NCBI GenBank assembly: GCA_004151065.3
Contig: NWUY0300088451.1
Coordinates: 1 to 11,194 of the forward strand
Direction of reading: 5' to 3'
Length of the DNA: 11,194 nucleotides
From: Larix sibirica
Lineage: Eukaryota; Streptophyta; Pinopsida; Pinales; Pinaceae
The first letter of the stretch is position 1, and every line of letters starts with the position of its first letter. The notes beneath the pieces are model-generated. The model did not search any database. It was given only the letters and a program-made list of their open reading frames with translations, and was not told where the DNA came from. Shown in pieces: positions 1 through 7,683 of the stretch. The translations under genes and the position numbers were made by a program.

Positions 1-373
1 AAGGAAAATGTATATTTTACTAAAAGAAGAAGAAGCATGGTGGCTCAAAAGTCATGCTCTATGGATAAAGTTGGGGGATGGCAACACTAATTATTTTCAC
101 AAGTTTGTTGATGGGAGAAGAATTCAAAACTCCATTTGGGCTATTAATTCAGAGGATGGATAAAGTTTAAGTAATCAGAATGACCTATAGAGAGAAGCAA
201 TCAAACATTTTCAGAGATATTATCAGAACCCTAGGGATCTAGTAATAACGGATCAAATCCGGGTAATTAGGGAAATTCCACATCTTTTTACTAACCAAGA
301 GGGTGATGAGGTTTTCAAACAGACCTCACTTTTGGAGATCCACAATGTCTTAAAGGGGTTTGCTAAAGAAAAA

Positions 374-1364
374 AGCCCCGGTCCAGATGGCTGGACTGTG
401 GAGCTGTTCTTGGATTTTTTTATATCATGGGGGCTAACCTCCTTGCTATGGTGGAAGACACCAGAATTTCGGGCAGGATTCCAGAGGGACGAACTCAACA
501 TTTATTTCCTTGATTCCTAAATCATCCAATCCGTATTCATTCAATGATTTCAGACCCATTTCTTTATGTAATCTGGCGTACAAATTAGTGGCTAAGATAA
601 TAGCAAACCGTATTAAGCCAGCTTTATCCAAAGGCTTATAACCTGAACAATTTGCCTTCTTGAATAACAGGCAGATCCTTGATTCAGTTGGCGTGGCTCA
701 AGAAACATTTCACAGCATCAAGAAGAGGAACCTTAAGGCTCTTATCCTACAGCTGGATCTTTCCAGGGCATATGATAAAGTTAACTGGGGCTTCCTCCGT
801 TTGGCCTTGATACAAATCGGATTACCATGGAAAGCAATGACGTGGATCATGGCCTGCGTTACATCATTGAAGTACTCCGTTTTGATCAATGGAAGTCCTA
901 CGTATTTCTTTGCATGCTCACGTGGCCTTAGACAAGGTTGTCCATTATCACCTCTTCTATTTTTTATAGTTATAGAAGGGTTGAGCAGGATGGTAACCAA
1001 AGCCAAAACAAAAGGTGAAATCTTAGGCATCAGGGTCACTAAAAATACAGCGGTCAATCATCAACTCTTTGTTGATGATGTGATGTTATTCGAGGTAGCT
1101 AATATATCCGAGTGGACATGCTTTCAAAAGATCCTTCATCTATTCTGCAGGTCCATGGGTATGGAAATCAACAGCCGGAAATCGACATTCATAGAACATA
1201 ATGTGTATATGGATTCCATGCAAGCTATACAGGGCATTATGCAGTATGATAGGAAACTTCTAGCAGGTGGTACTCACTATCTGGGCTACTTCATAAAGCC
1301 CAGTGCTTATACCCCCAAGGATTGGTCATGGCTCTTTGACAGATTCGACAGGGGAATATATCAG
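374..1364 (+). pseudogene. Reverse transcriptase domain of the LINE ORF2
   Basis: This domain would copy element RNA into cDNA at a nicked target. Visible blocks in order: SPGPDG (374-391), RPISLCNLAYKLVAKIIANR in frame 3, QFAFLNNRQILDSV, motif A LDLSRAYDKVNW with the metal-binding Asp codon at 756-758, motif B SRGLRQGCPLSPLLFF, and motif C FVDD with its two Asp codons at 1074-1079. These are followed by the thumb-side block GTHYLGYFIKP typical of plant L1 elements. All three catalytic aspartates survive, although TAA 639 and two frameshifts break the domain's front part. The motif C residue before DD is Val where many plant L1 copies have Ala; I do not read this as a loss of function. Identification as an RT is secure. 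Placement in a subfamily is not possible by eye. Confidence 0.92.
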
Positions 1365-1503
1365 TGATGCTGGAGATGGTTATCCAGGGGAAGCAGAATT
1401 ACTCTTGCCAAGTCTGTTATGCATAATTCAGGATTCTATTGGTTGTCTTTAAGCAATATTCCAAAATCATTACTTACAGGTATTCGGAGGCGGATCCATA
1501 ACT

Positions 1504-2280
1504 TTAGTCTGGAAAAGACACAAAAAAATCCATCTTGTGGAATGGTGAAAGCTGGCAAGCCCATACAAAAATGGGGGATGGTCGGTAAAGAACATATTCA
1601 TTTTCTCGAAGGCTCTTCTCGCTAAAAGTCTATGGAGAGCCATCATGGAGAAAAGCCTGTGGGGAGACATCATTAGAGATAAATATTTAAAAAACCTCAC
1701 AGTCACTAAGTGGATCCGATCCCCAACCAAACATGTTAAGAATTCATCCAGCACGTGGTCCGGGTTGATTTCAGTGTTTAATGTGATGGCAGATTGGTTA
1801 GCATGGCGCCCAGGGAATGGACGTGCGATCAAAATTGGGGAAGACCCCATTGTGGGAGGTCCGAGCAGCTACAGGCTTCAAAACACCTTGTTATTTTTTC
1901 TGCACGCAAAGGGGATCTTCTCTCTGCATAATGCTCTTTCGGTGGCTCCAAGTGCATTACCCAACCAAAACTGGCTCACGGCAAATCAGCTCGGCATTCA
2001 TGGTGCAATGGCAAAGGATTGGACAGGGTATATTCAAGGGCTCCACATTGGCAATGTCAGATTAACTGAGGACGAGGATTTCCCAGCCTGGACATGGAAC
2101 TCACAAACAGGGAAGTTGACAGCAAAATTAGCATACGAGGTATTTTTTCAAGCATCACCTACCAATCTGGCTTGGTGGCACATGACTTGTTGGAAGTGGG
2201 AAATTCCACTTAAATTAAAAAAATTCATGTGGATGAAACTCGAAGATAGAATCCTTACCTGGCAAAATCTGCAAAAAAAA
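1504..2280 (+). pseudogene. LINE ORF2 region between RT and zinc knuckle
   Basis: Frame 1 carries the segment after the RT thumb. It has the recurrent plant L1 blocks GGWSVKNIFIFSKALLAKSLW, then SLWGDIIRDKY, WIRSP, WLAWRPGNGRAIKIGEDPI and, near the end, WKWEIPLKLKKFMWM followed by LTWQNLQK. This is the weakly conserved connector that leads to the zinc knuckle in plant L1 ORF2 proteins. It has no known catalytic role. One TGA interrupts it at 1546-1548; after that it is open to the A9 run at 2273-2281, where the frame must shift to keep the homology. The left boundary is blurred, since the codons at about 1505-1525 read better in frame 2. Confidence 0.75.
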
Positions 2281-2302
2281 AGGCTATCATGGCCCAAACA
2301 GA

Positions 2303-2356
2303 TGCATTCTCTGTAAAATGGCAGAAGATTCAGCGGCTCATTTGTTTATGGACTGC
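2303..2356 (+). other. CCHC zinc knuckle of the LINE ORF2 (zf-RVT type)
   Basis: In frame 2, directly after the frameshift at the A9 run, the residues fall in the pattern C-x2-C-x8-H-x4-C, with Cys codons at 2303 and 2312, His at 2339 and Cys at 2354. HLF lies just before the last Cys, and the segment SQLWEF follows. This matches the zinc-binding module that sits after the reverse transcriptase in plant L1 proteins and probably helps bind nucleic acid. All four ligands are kept. A TAA at 2431-2433 follows within the same frame. Confidence 0.8.
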
Positions 2357-2650
2357 CATTATTTTTCTCAGTTATGGGAGTTTGTCAGAAATTCCTTCCC
2401 TTCTATTGGATTGTGGATTGGATCTTCACCTTAAGAATGTGTACAAAATTGGTTTGCTTCGAATGGAGGGCTGGGAGAGCTAGCAGTCTACATCATATGG
2501 GAAACATGGAAATCTAGGAATCTCTTCCTAGTTGAAAACAAGCTCACTATCCCATTTAGATGTGCCGATATAGTTGTGGCTGGATTTCATGAATATTCAT
2601 GGAGAATCATTGATAAGAAGCAGGAAGCTCGAATCCATCCAGCCTTATTA

Positions 2651-3127
2651 CCAAAGACGGGTGTTTTAGCATTTTTCGATGGTGCCTCACAGATGTCGGG
2701 CACTAAGTGTGGGGCAGGAGCTTTCATCAAATTGGATGCTCGAAGAAGCTATTATTTATGGATGGATTGTGGTATTGGATCAAATACCGGGGCATAATTG
2801 GTAGCACTATGGATGGTGCTTTATTTTGCTGCTAAGATTAAGATCGATCTTCTTCATGTCATCGGGGACTCTTTGATTATTATCAACTGGGCCAGCTACT
2901 TAGGGGATATCCGTGCCATTATTCTTTCTCCTTGGATGTCGTAGATTCACAGGCTACTTTCGGATATGCAGGGGTTTCACTTCCACCATACCCCTCGTGC
3001 AAACAATATGAAGGCGGATCAGATGTCCAGGCATGGTCTCTTAGCTTGTGAGGGTTGCATGTTTTTTGAGCTTCATGAAGATCTCATGATGCGGGATTCG
3101 GGTTCCCTTCCAGTTTTCAGGTGTTAG
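2651..3127 (+). pseudogene. RNase H domain at the C terminus of the LINE ORF2, catalytic Glu replaced by a stop
   Basis: Frame 2 shows the RNase H pattern. The first Asp is in FFDGAS (codon 2678-2680) and is followed by CGAGAFIKL. Then comes GSNTGA, after which the expected Glu of the usual (A)ELVAL block is TAA at 2795-2797, with LVALW continuing beyond it. The third acidic residue is Asp in VIGDS (2867-2869), and the last is Asp in NNMKADQMS (3017-3019). RNase H would remove RNA from the RNA-DNA hybrid made by the RT. It is known that a group of plant L1 elements acquired an Archaea-like RNase H at this position; the layout here fits that group. A second stop, TAG 2942-2944, also breaks the domain. 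Natural end: TAG 3125-3127. Confidence 0.85.
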
Positions 3128-3428
3128 CTGCTTCATTTTATTAGCAGCTGGCCCCTTTTTTCTTTTATATCTCCACTTCAGCGAAGGTTTTCAGCTTTAT
3201 TTTTTCCTCTATTATGCATCTTAGTTTCTTTAGCATCTCTTAGGCTTGGGATTGGGGATAAGTACATGGATATTTCTGGGATTCATTATGGGTTTGGTCA
3301 TGGATGCAAGGTTTTTGCATGGTTTTTGAATGGGTTATCCTCAGGCTTCCATTAGTTTATGGAAATATTGTAATCATTTGACAATTTTATATACTATAAA
3401 GTATAGAGCTTTTTCATGTGAAAAATAA
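3128..3428 (+). other. Probable LINE 3' UTR
   Basis: About 300 bp of T-rich sequence without a reading frame follow the ORF2 stop. It has the T-rich, repeated TTTTTG/TTTTGC texture common in plant LINE tails, TTGTAATCATTTG near 3369-3380, and two short perfect inverted repeats close to the presumed end: 6-bp arms at 3390-3405 and 7-bp arms TTTTTCA/TGAAAAA at 3410-3425. The presumed poly(A) is only a short A-rich remnant, so the true end is uncertain. Confidence 0.5.
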
Positions 3429-3443
3429 TGCTCACGCGCTTTT

Positions 3444-3870
3444 GGTGCTCTAGATAAAATTAGGAGGCACCGTTTGTGGTGCTCCAATATATTGTAAGTC
3501 CGCAGTTGAGTGCATTTTGAATAATACGAGTTTTTCGCATTTATCTTTGTGTTCATAAATGTAGGGAGGCACCATAACTCATGCCTGCTTACATCATAAG
3601 CACATCATTAATCAAATTTAATAAATGAATTTTCTCAACTCGTTGGTGTGTTTCAAAATGTGCGTAGTACCATAGGCACTGTGTCCATGCATACAAGGCA
3701 CACCAATGCCATGGAAATGCCCCTATACATATGGTCATTTAATACTACTACTACTAATAATAATTTTATTGACTTTACTTATGTGTTAATATTTAATTAG
3801 GAGTATTTATAATGGTGCATTGATAAGAAAGTAACATTGTTGTGGTGCCTCTATTTTAATAAGGTGCATT
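3444..3870. repeat. Cluster of GGCAC/GTGCC motifs in both orientations (possible decayed DNA transposon)
   Basis: Nine copies of a short motif with core GGCAC or GGTGC lie within about 430 bp: GGTGCTC 3444, GGAGGCACC 3463, GGTGCTCC 3478, GGAGGCACC 3565 (identical 9-mer), GGCAC 3675 and 3697, GGTGCATT 3814, GGTGCCTC 3844 and GGTGCATT 3863. The copies at 3463 and 3478 form a hairpin with one bulged G and a 6-nt loop. The left copies mostly read GGCACC and the right copies GGTGC, so the cluster is roughly an inverted arrangement. Such repeated subterminal motifs are typical of hAT and CACTA elements and their short derivatives. No clean terminal inverted repeats or target duplication could be found, so the class is not assigned. 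Confidence 0.4.
3744..3762. repeat. Short trinucleotide tract (ACT)n then (AAT)n
   Basis: Four ACT triplets pass into AATAATAA. This is a simple microsatellite-like tract with no link to a gene. Confidence 0.7.
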
Positions 3871-3961
3871 AGCGAGTTTTACATGGTTTTTTTGCAAAAA
3901 AATAAAAATTAGTTAATGAATATTACAATGGTAATTTAGTATAGATTGTTTATGTTATATA

Positions 3962-3977
3962 TGTGTGTGTGTGTGTG
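3962..3977. repeat. (TG)8 microsatellite
   Basis: Eight uninterrupted TG dinucleotides are followed by CATGCACATA. It is likely to vary in length among individuals. Confidence 0.9.
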
Positions 3978-5400
3978 CATGCACATATTGAAAATTGTCT
4001 AAATCAAAGACAACAATGATGATAACAACAACAAGTCGACATGTACAATTTTGTATGTAAATGAAAGGCTCGACAAAGGGAGAGGGATACGTACCCTCAT
4101 CCTATTACATCACAAACTCATTTCCTTTTAAGGAATGACGGCCTCCTTTGGTTTTACGAGGAGGAAACACCCCTCAAGGGTAACACACACTTATTAACAT
4201 AGTTGATCCATCACTAGGATCATTCTAGGTAATCGTTGAGGGCCAATCCCAATCTATGGTACCAACCCAAAAAGGAAGATATTTATTTCATCACTAGGTT
4301 GTCTAGGAGGGGAGAGGGTTTTCCCCATTTCCTCGATTTATTGACTGTTATTACAAAATATAAGTCAATCAACATATGTGCATATATATGTTAGTGTGTC
4401 CATCACTAACTCTAGTGGATTCCATGTCATTGGGGGTTGGTTGCATCTGCATTCATTGGATGTAGAGGAGGTTAGGTTCTTGTCACTTATAGTCACGACA
4501 TTGGCACACTATACCTCTAATGGGAAATGCATTATGTAGATAGTTTAGTTTAGAGGCCTAGACTATTCAGGTTCTCTATCATTTTTTGTCATAATTTTGT
4601 TTTCCTTTGGATCATTGGCATGATGTGTTTGATGGGAGATTCTCTTCTACTTTGCTTCAAAGCTATTTACTTTATTTTTTAATGTTTATGGTGACTCAAC
4701 CGGATTTCAACCACCTCCCTCCTAGGTCGATGACTAACATGTGTAGGTGCATGTGGGGGTAGATGTTACCTAAGAGAGGCTAGCCAAAGTGGTTGTGTAG
4801 GCCAAGTAGTTTAGAGGTATTGGATTTGTTATCTAGTGACGATGATCACATCCTTGATCTTGTATAGTACCAATACAAAGGGATGGATTGTCAAGGATGT
4901 TCAAACATCCTATTTGGTCAAACCAAACCACCAGATGTGAGAAGTGATATTATCTATATTGCTTGAATAATCTACTTGAATTTCTATGTCTTATTTAATG
5001 CACAGGTAATTAATTATAAGATTTGTTTAAATTGTCGAATTATTGTTGTCTACTATTTTTCAAATGTTGGCATGTATGTTGGGGAGTTACCTCCCTAACA
5101 TGGTGAGAAAATGTTAAAATCAAATGAGTTACCTCAAGTGTAAAGATCTGGCATCCCACATAAGCTAGATCACAGATTCTGTTGGCAAGTGACATATTAG
5201 ATATATGCACTAATGGCTCACCACAGAGTGGTCCTTGCACATGTAGCACTTTGAGATTTCACTGAGATGAGTGAGCTTTCCTTGTGATATGGCATTATTA
5301 TGCATATGTCATGTTGTTGTTTCCCTCGACTTGCTTGAGAGGTTGAAGGCATGTTGATATTCTTCTTTTAATTCATATGTTAAGAATAATACTCCTCCTC
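3978..5400. other. Unassigned non-coding stretch
   Basis: No reading frame here looks like a protein, and stops are frequent in all six frames. The only structures seen are a small palindrome around TACGTA at 4082-4098 and three loose copies of ATCACTA(GG) at 4210, 4290 and 4402, the first two each followed by TCTAGG. The sequence is probably old transposon or intergenic DNA. No origin can be named from the bases alone. Confidence 0.5.
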
Positions 5401-5404
5401 TTCC

Positions 5405-5822
5405 TTCACCTCCAGCATCTCCTCTTGCAGTAAGCCAATCACCATCTCCTCCAGTAGTAGACCAACCACCATCTTCTCCAGTAGCAGACTAACCACCTTC
5501 TCCAGTAGCAGACTAACCACCTTCTCCTCCTCTAGTAGCAAACTAACCACCATCTCCTCCTCTAGTAGCAATCTACCACCATCTCCTCTAATAGTTAACC
5601 AACCACCATCTCCTCCAATAGTAGATCGATGACCATCTCCTCTAGGAACAAAGTGATAATCGTCTCCTCGTCCAACACCAAACCAACCACCATATCTTCT
5701 ATATAAGTAGAGAAACCACCACCTCCTCCAGCAGTAGACCAAACACCATCTTCTCCAGTATCAGACCAACCACCATCTCCTATAGTGGTAGATCGATTAC
5801 CATCTCCTCTCCACATGCTACA
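5405..5822 (+). repeat. Degenerate minisatellite, about 14 units of about 27 bp, coding for a proline-rich repeat
   Basis: Units follow the consensus CCACCATCTCCTCCAGTAG then TAGACCAA. The clearest start at 5439, 5466, 5493, 5517, 5547, 5576, 5603, 5715, 5743 and 5769; units between 5630 and 5714 are more worn. The first four are 27, 27, 24 and 30 bp long, all multiples of three. In one + frame they read PSPPVVDQP, PSSPVAD, PSPVAD and PSPPLVAN, like the spacer repeats of plant proline-rich or extensin-type cell-wall proteins. The frame is lost at the 29-bp unit at 5547. Three units end in TAA (5490-5492, 5514-5516, 5544-5546) where others have CAA, so the array is not coding now. It may be a pseudogene piece or simply a repeat with coding ancestry. 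The long open frame on the opposite strand is a by-product of the repeat. Confidence 0.75.
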
Positions 5823-6220
5823 TTCTAAATTATTATATGGTGGAGGCATTGATGCATAGGGCTCTACTGGTAGACCTAGCTAGCAGTACTTGACATGTAT
5901 ATATTTGATTGTTGAGATGTATATTTTACATGTGTATTTAACATTTATATTTGAATTAAGATGTATATTTGACATATATATTGAATTTGATATTATCGTT
6001 CATATATATTATGCATGTTCCATGTCATGTTGATGTTGATGTTGTATGATTTATAAAATGTGTTATGTGTATGTTAATGATTTGTATTGTTACTGATTTT
6101 TCTATTTTTAAATTAAATTTGAGATATATCACTCATTAGAATATGGCATGCCATATTTGAAACATTTAAGATGTATATTTTGTTTTATAGCAAGAATGGT
6201 TATTGTTTGTATTAATAATA
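5823..6220. other. AT-rich stretch with a recurring GATGTATATTT motif
   Basis: This is a strongly AT-rich segment. AGATGTATATTT recurs near 5918, 5959 and 6169, mixed with variants such as ACATGTGTATTT, and GATGTT is repeated near 6031-6044. No gene is visible. The repeats are too loose to define a unit. Confidence 0.5.
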
Positions 6221-6862
6221 AAAAGAGGGGGTTGTAGCCTCACCGCCTAGCCTAATAATACAAAAAATTGGGAATACAATAAACCAAAATTCCCCCCAAA
6301 TCTTGAAATGTGAAAAATGTTATCACCATATTCTCCTATCCTAGTAGTTTTTCCTATAGAGTTCACTACATCACTAGTATACAACCTCACATACTAGCCT
6401 AACAAGAAAAGAAATTTATAAAACATTATAATTTTATCATAGAAAAATAACAAGGCCCATGTTGTCCATGGTTTGCTTGACCTACTACAAATGTCATATA
6501 CGAGGGAGCATGCTTTGCAACACACTTAAAATGTTTCTTTGTAGTGTCTACTTCCATACCATCCACTTGATTCATTATAGAAGATCCCACTGAAGCCTCA
6601 GGAGAAACAAAAATTTTGAACTCCTCAAATCCGGGTCGTTGTTCCATTTCCAAATGCATTTATTTATCTTGCATCTCTTTTTTACTTTTGCAACTTTCTC
6701 TTCACCTCCAATAATACCAACTTACCCTTGTGTTTTTCAATGTGTCCTTTTATCATAATCAATTGCCTCCTTGTTGCTTTTAACTCCCTTGCATTGTTTA
6801 ACCCCAATATTTTCGCCACGCTTCCCATATTGTCATAGACAAAGCTATACTTTCTTCACAAT
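6221..6862. other. Unassigned left flank of the LTR element
   Basis: No recognisable gene. On the minus strand two short open readings exist. One is 6426-6659, a 77-codon frame that resembles nothing I know. The other is 6685-6855, 57 codons without a stop, rich in Lys, Arg and Glu, with the look of a short helical or coiled-coil segment (KATRRQLIMIKGHIEKHKGK). Neither has a supporting neighbour or a clear start. A weak direct repeat (CCTCAC...AGCCTAA) lies at about 6238-6256 and 6386-6403. This could be older element or gene debris. Confidence 0.4.
6858..6862. repeat. Left target-site duplication of the LTR element (ACAAT)
   Basis: The five bases just before the left TGTTAGC end are ACAAT. 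The five just after the right GCCAACA end (10585-10589) are ACACT, a match at 4 of 5. Five-base duplications are the rule for LTR retrotransposon integration, and one mismatch is reasonable given how far the two LTRs have diverged. A 4-of-5 match alone is weak evidence; it counts only with the LTR ends. Confidence 0.5.
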
Positions 6863-6975
6863 TGTTAGCACTTTTCTCATGTGCGAATAGTTTATTACTG
6901 CAAAACCCTAAATTGCATAAAACAACAAGAAGGATGCTCCTACAACTCTCGAAGTAGTCCGCAGCACATAACAAC

Positions 6976-7168
6976 AAGAAATAGAAATTACAACACACAA
7001 ATAACATACATATAGATATAAAACTCATATATATGCTTTATTCATAAAATGAAAACTAATTACATATGCCTATAAGAAATAGAAATTACAACACACAAAT
7101 AACATACATATAGATATAAAACTCATATATATGCTTTATTCATAAAATGAAAACTAATTACATGTGCC
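6976..7168. repeat. 98-bp tandem duplication inside the left LTR only
   Basis: 6976-7070 repeats at 7074-7168 with a period of 98 bp. I see one difference over about 95 bases (A at 7066, G at 7164). The unit runs from AAGAAATAGAAATTAC to ACTAATTACATATGCC. The right LTR has a single copy of the matching segment (about 10177-10271). The duplicated unit includes the AATAAA-like signal on the minus strand. Because the two units are nearly identical while the two LTRs differ much more, the duplication happened long after insertion. Confidence 0.92.
7037..7042 (-). promoter_or_regulatory. Possible polyadenylation signal AATAAA in the LTR (minus strand)
   Basis: TTTATT on the + strand reads AATAAA on the minus strand, within the shared string GCTTTATT. 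It is present once in the right LTR (10237-10242) and twice in the left LTR (also 7135-7140) because of the duplication. In AT-rich sequence this hexamer is common, so the call rests on its conservation in both LTRs and on its place downstream of the TATA-like site. Confidence 0.35.
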
Positions 7169-7205
7169 TCCCTTACCCATGGTGGGCAAGGGAGCAGAAC
7201 TCCCT
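7168..7205. other. Inverted-repeat block in the left LTR (three mutually pairing arms)
   Basis: CTCCCTTACCC (7168-7178) pairs with GGGCAAGGGAG (7184-7194) at 10 of 11 positions around a 5-nt loop. The same AGGGAG also pairs with CTCCCT at 7200-7205. The two stems cannot form at once. The right LTR keeps the same three arms at 10271-10308. Confidence 0.65.
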
Positions 7206-7602
7206 CACTTTCTGGCTCCCAGATACACACGCAACCTTTACAATCAAAGATAGATATGGAAACCACCCAATCTCTCGATGACAATAACCTATCAAAACCC
7301 CTATTTAACCCATGCCCGATGGAGGTGGCAATGAATGTTCCACTCCCTCCATTTACATTAAAAATTATATTTTTCCATTTGACCTAGTATTTTTCCATTT
7401 AATGTTTTAACTAACCTTTTAATGGCCATAACTAATGAGAAGAATAATCAGGTTGTGTTCACACACAACCGAGAGCCAACAAGCCCTTGCCACTATTTGT
7501 TGACTCGTTCCTAAGGCAACCAGGAAGATAGGTACCATCTGGAATCATATCTACATGCAATTATCAAACTACCTCACACTTCTAATACGTCATCCTTCTG
7601 GA

Positions 7603-7683
7603 GCAACCTCCTCGAATGGTCGCAACCTCCTCAAACCTATCCACTACCTCCCCACTCCGGTGCAACCTTCTCAAACCTTCCAC
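7603..7683. repeat. Imperfect repeats of GCAACCTCCTCAAACC
   Basis: Three related strings occur: GCAACCTCCTCGAATGG at 7603, GCAACCTCCTCAAACCTATC at 7622 and GCAACCTTCTCAAACCTTCC at 7662. The spacings are 19 and 40 bp, so this is not a strict tandem array. Confidence 0.6.

Larger units (their letters stand above)
2..3127 (+). pseudogene. LINE ORF2 polyprotein pseudogene (RT, zinc knuckle, RNase H)
   Basis: The reading starts in frame 2 (codons from position 2), with linker motifs such as KLGDGNTNYFHK and then SPGPDG at 374-391. It moves to frame 1 near 417-424 (IMGANLLAMVEDTRISGRIPEG), to frame 3 near 490 (RPISLCNLAYKLVAKIIANR onward), to frame 1 by about 1504-1528 (probably two small indels, one at the A7 run 1522-1528), and back to frame 2 at the A9 run 2273-2281. 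It ends at TAG 3125-3127 after LPVFRC. In-frame stops lie at 161 (TAA), 188 (TAG), 639 (TAA), 1365 (TGA), 1546 (TGA), 2431 (TAA), 2795 (TAA) and 2942 (TAG). The longest open piece is 642-1364, within the RT. Homology continues smoothly on both sides of each break, so these are lesions in one ancestral gene and not separate genes. The 5' part of ORF2 is outside the window. Confidence 0.88.
1..3428 (+). mobile_element. L1-type LINE (non-LTR retrotransposon), 5' end cut by the window, degenerate
   Basis: The order of recognisable parts on the + strand is: the linker between endonuclease and reverse transcriptase, the reverse transcriptase, a CCHC zinc knuckle, an RNase H domain, then a 3' UTR. 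This is the ORF2 layout of plant L1 elements that carry an RNase H. In an active element, ORF2 makes the protein that nicks the target and copies the element's own RNA at the nick. The endonuclease and ORF1 would lie left of position 1 and are not seen. The copy is dead: it has eight in-frame stops and four or five frameshifts. The right edge is uncertain. I place it at the short A-rich tract near 3421-3428, but it could lie some 30 bp earlier. No target-site duplication can be tested without the 5' end. Confidence 0.9.
6863..7481 (-). repeat. Left LTR (3' LTR if the element reads on the minus strand), with internal duplication
   Basis: It starts TGTTAGCACTTTT and ends GAGAGCCAACA. It aligns end to end with 10064-10584, with long shared blocks such as CATAAAACAACAAGAAGGAT, CAATCAAAGATAGATATGG, CTCCCTCCATTTACATTAAA and ATGGCCATAACTAATGAG. 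On the minus strand the order is: TG end at 7481, TATA-like TTAAATAG at 7302-7309, a hairpin block at 7168-7205, AATAAA at 7135-7140 and again at 7037-7042, and the CA end at 6863. That suits a U3-R-U5 layout. It is 98 bp longer than the right LTR because of the tandem duplication at 6976-7168. Confidence 0.75.

Noticed and set aside
710-1057. Minus-strand open frame opposite the reverse transcriptase
   Set aside because: It is a shadow of the RT coding strand, which has all the conserved motifs.
1071-1079. FVDD in place of FADD in the reverse transcriptase as a novel variant
   Set aside because: Val at this place is common among reverse transcriptases, and the two catalytic aspartates are intact.
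4082-4098. Palindrome GAGGG-A-TACGTA-CCCTC
   Set aside because: Short, isolated and with no neighbouring gene or element end, so no function can be argued.
4210-4414. CACTA words with TAGTG downstream, as possible CACTA transposon ends
   Set aside because: The words are five bases long and occur several times by chance. No longer inverted termini or 3-bp target duplication could be paired.
5380-5849. Open minus-strand frames of 120 and 84 codons, rich in Gly, Trp, Val and Glu
   Set aside because: They run through the minisatellite and are open because the repeat unit has no stop on that strand. The unit periodicity in codons favours the + strand reading.
6780-6862. Possible extension of the repeat homology to the left of both LTRs (compare 9960-10063)
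   Set aside because: A few short words are shared (AACCCCA, AAAGC), but they need large gaps to align, and agreement falls sharply at TGTTAGC. Treated as chance, though an alignment should confirm it.
6798-7028. Minus-strand frame with a hydrophobic, Cys-rich start
   Set aside because: It begins inside the LTR and ends in the flank. A related frame at 9963-10211 exists only because the LTR is repeated, and the two diverge outside it.
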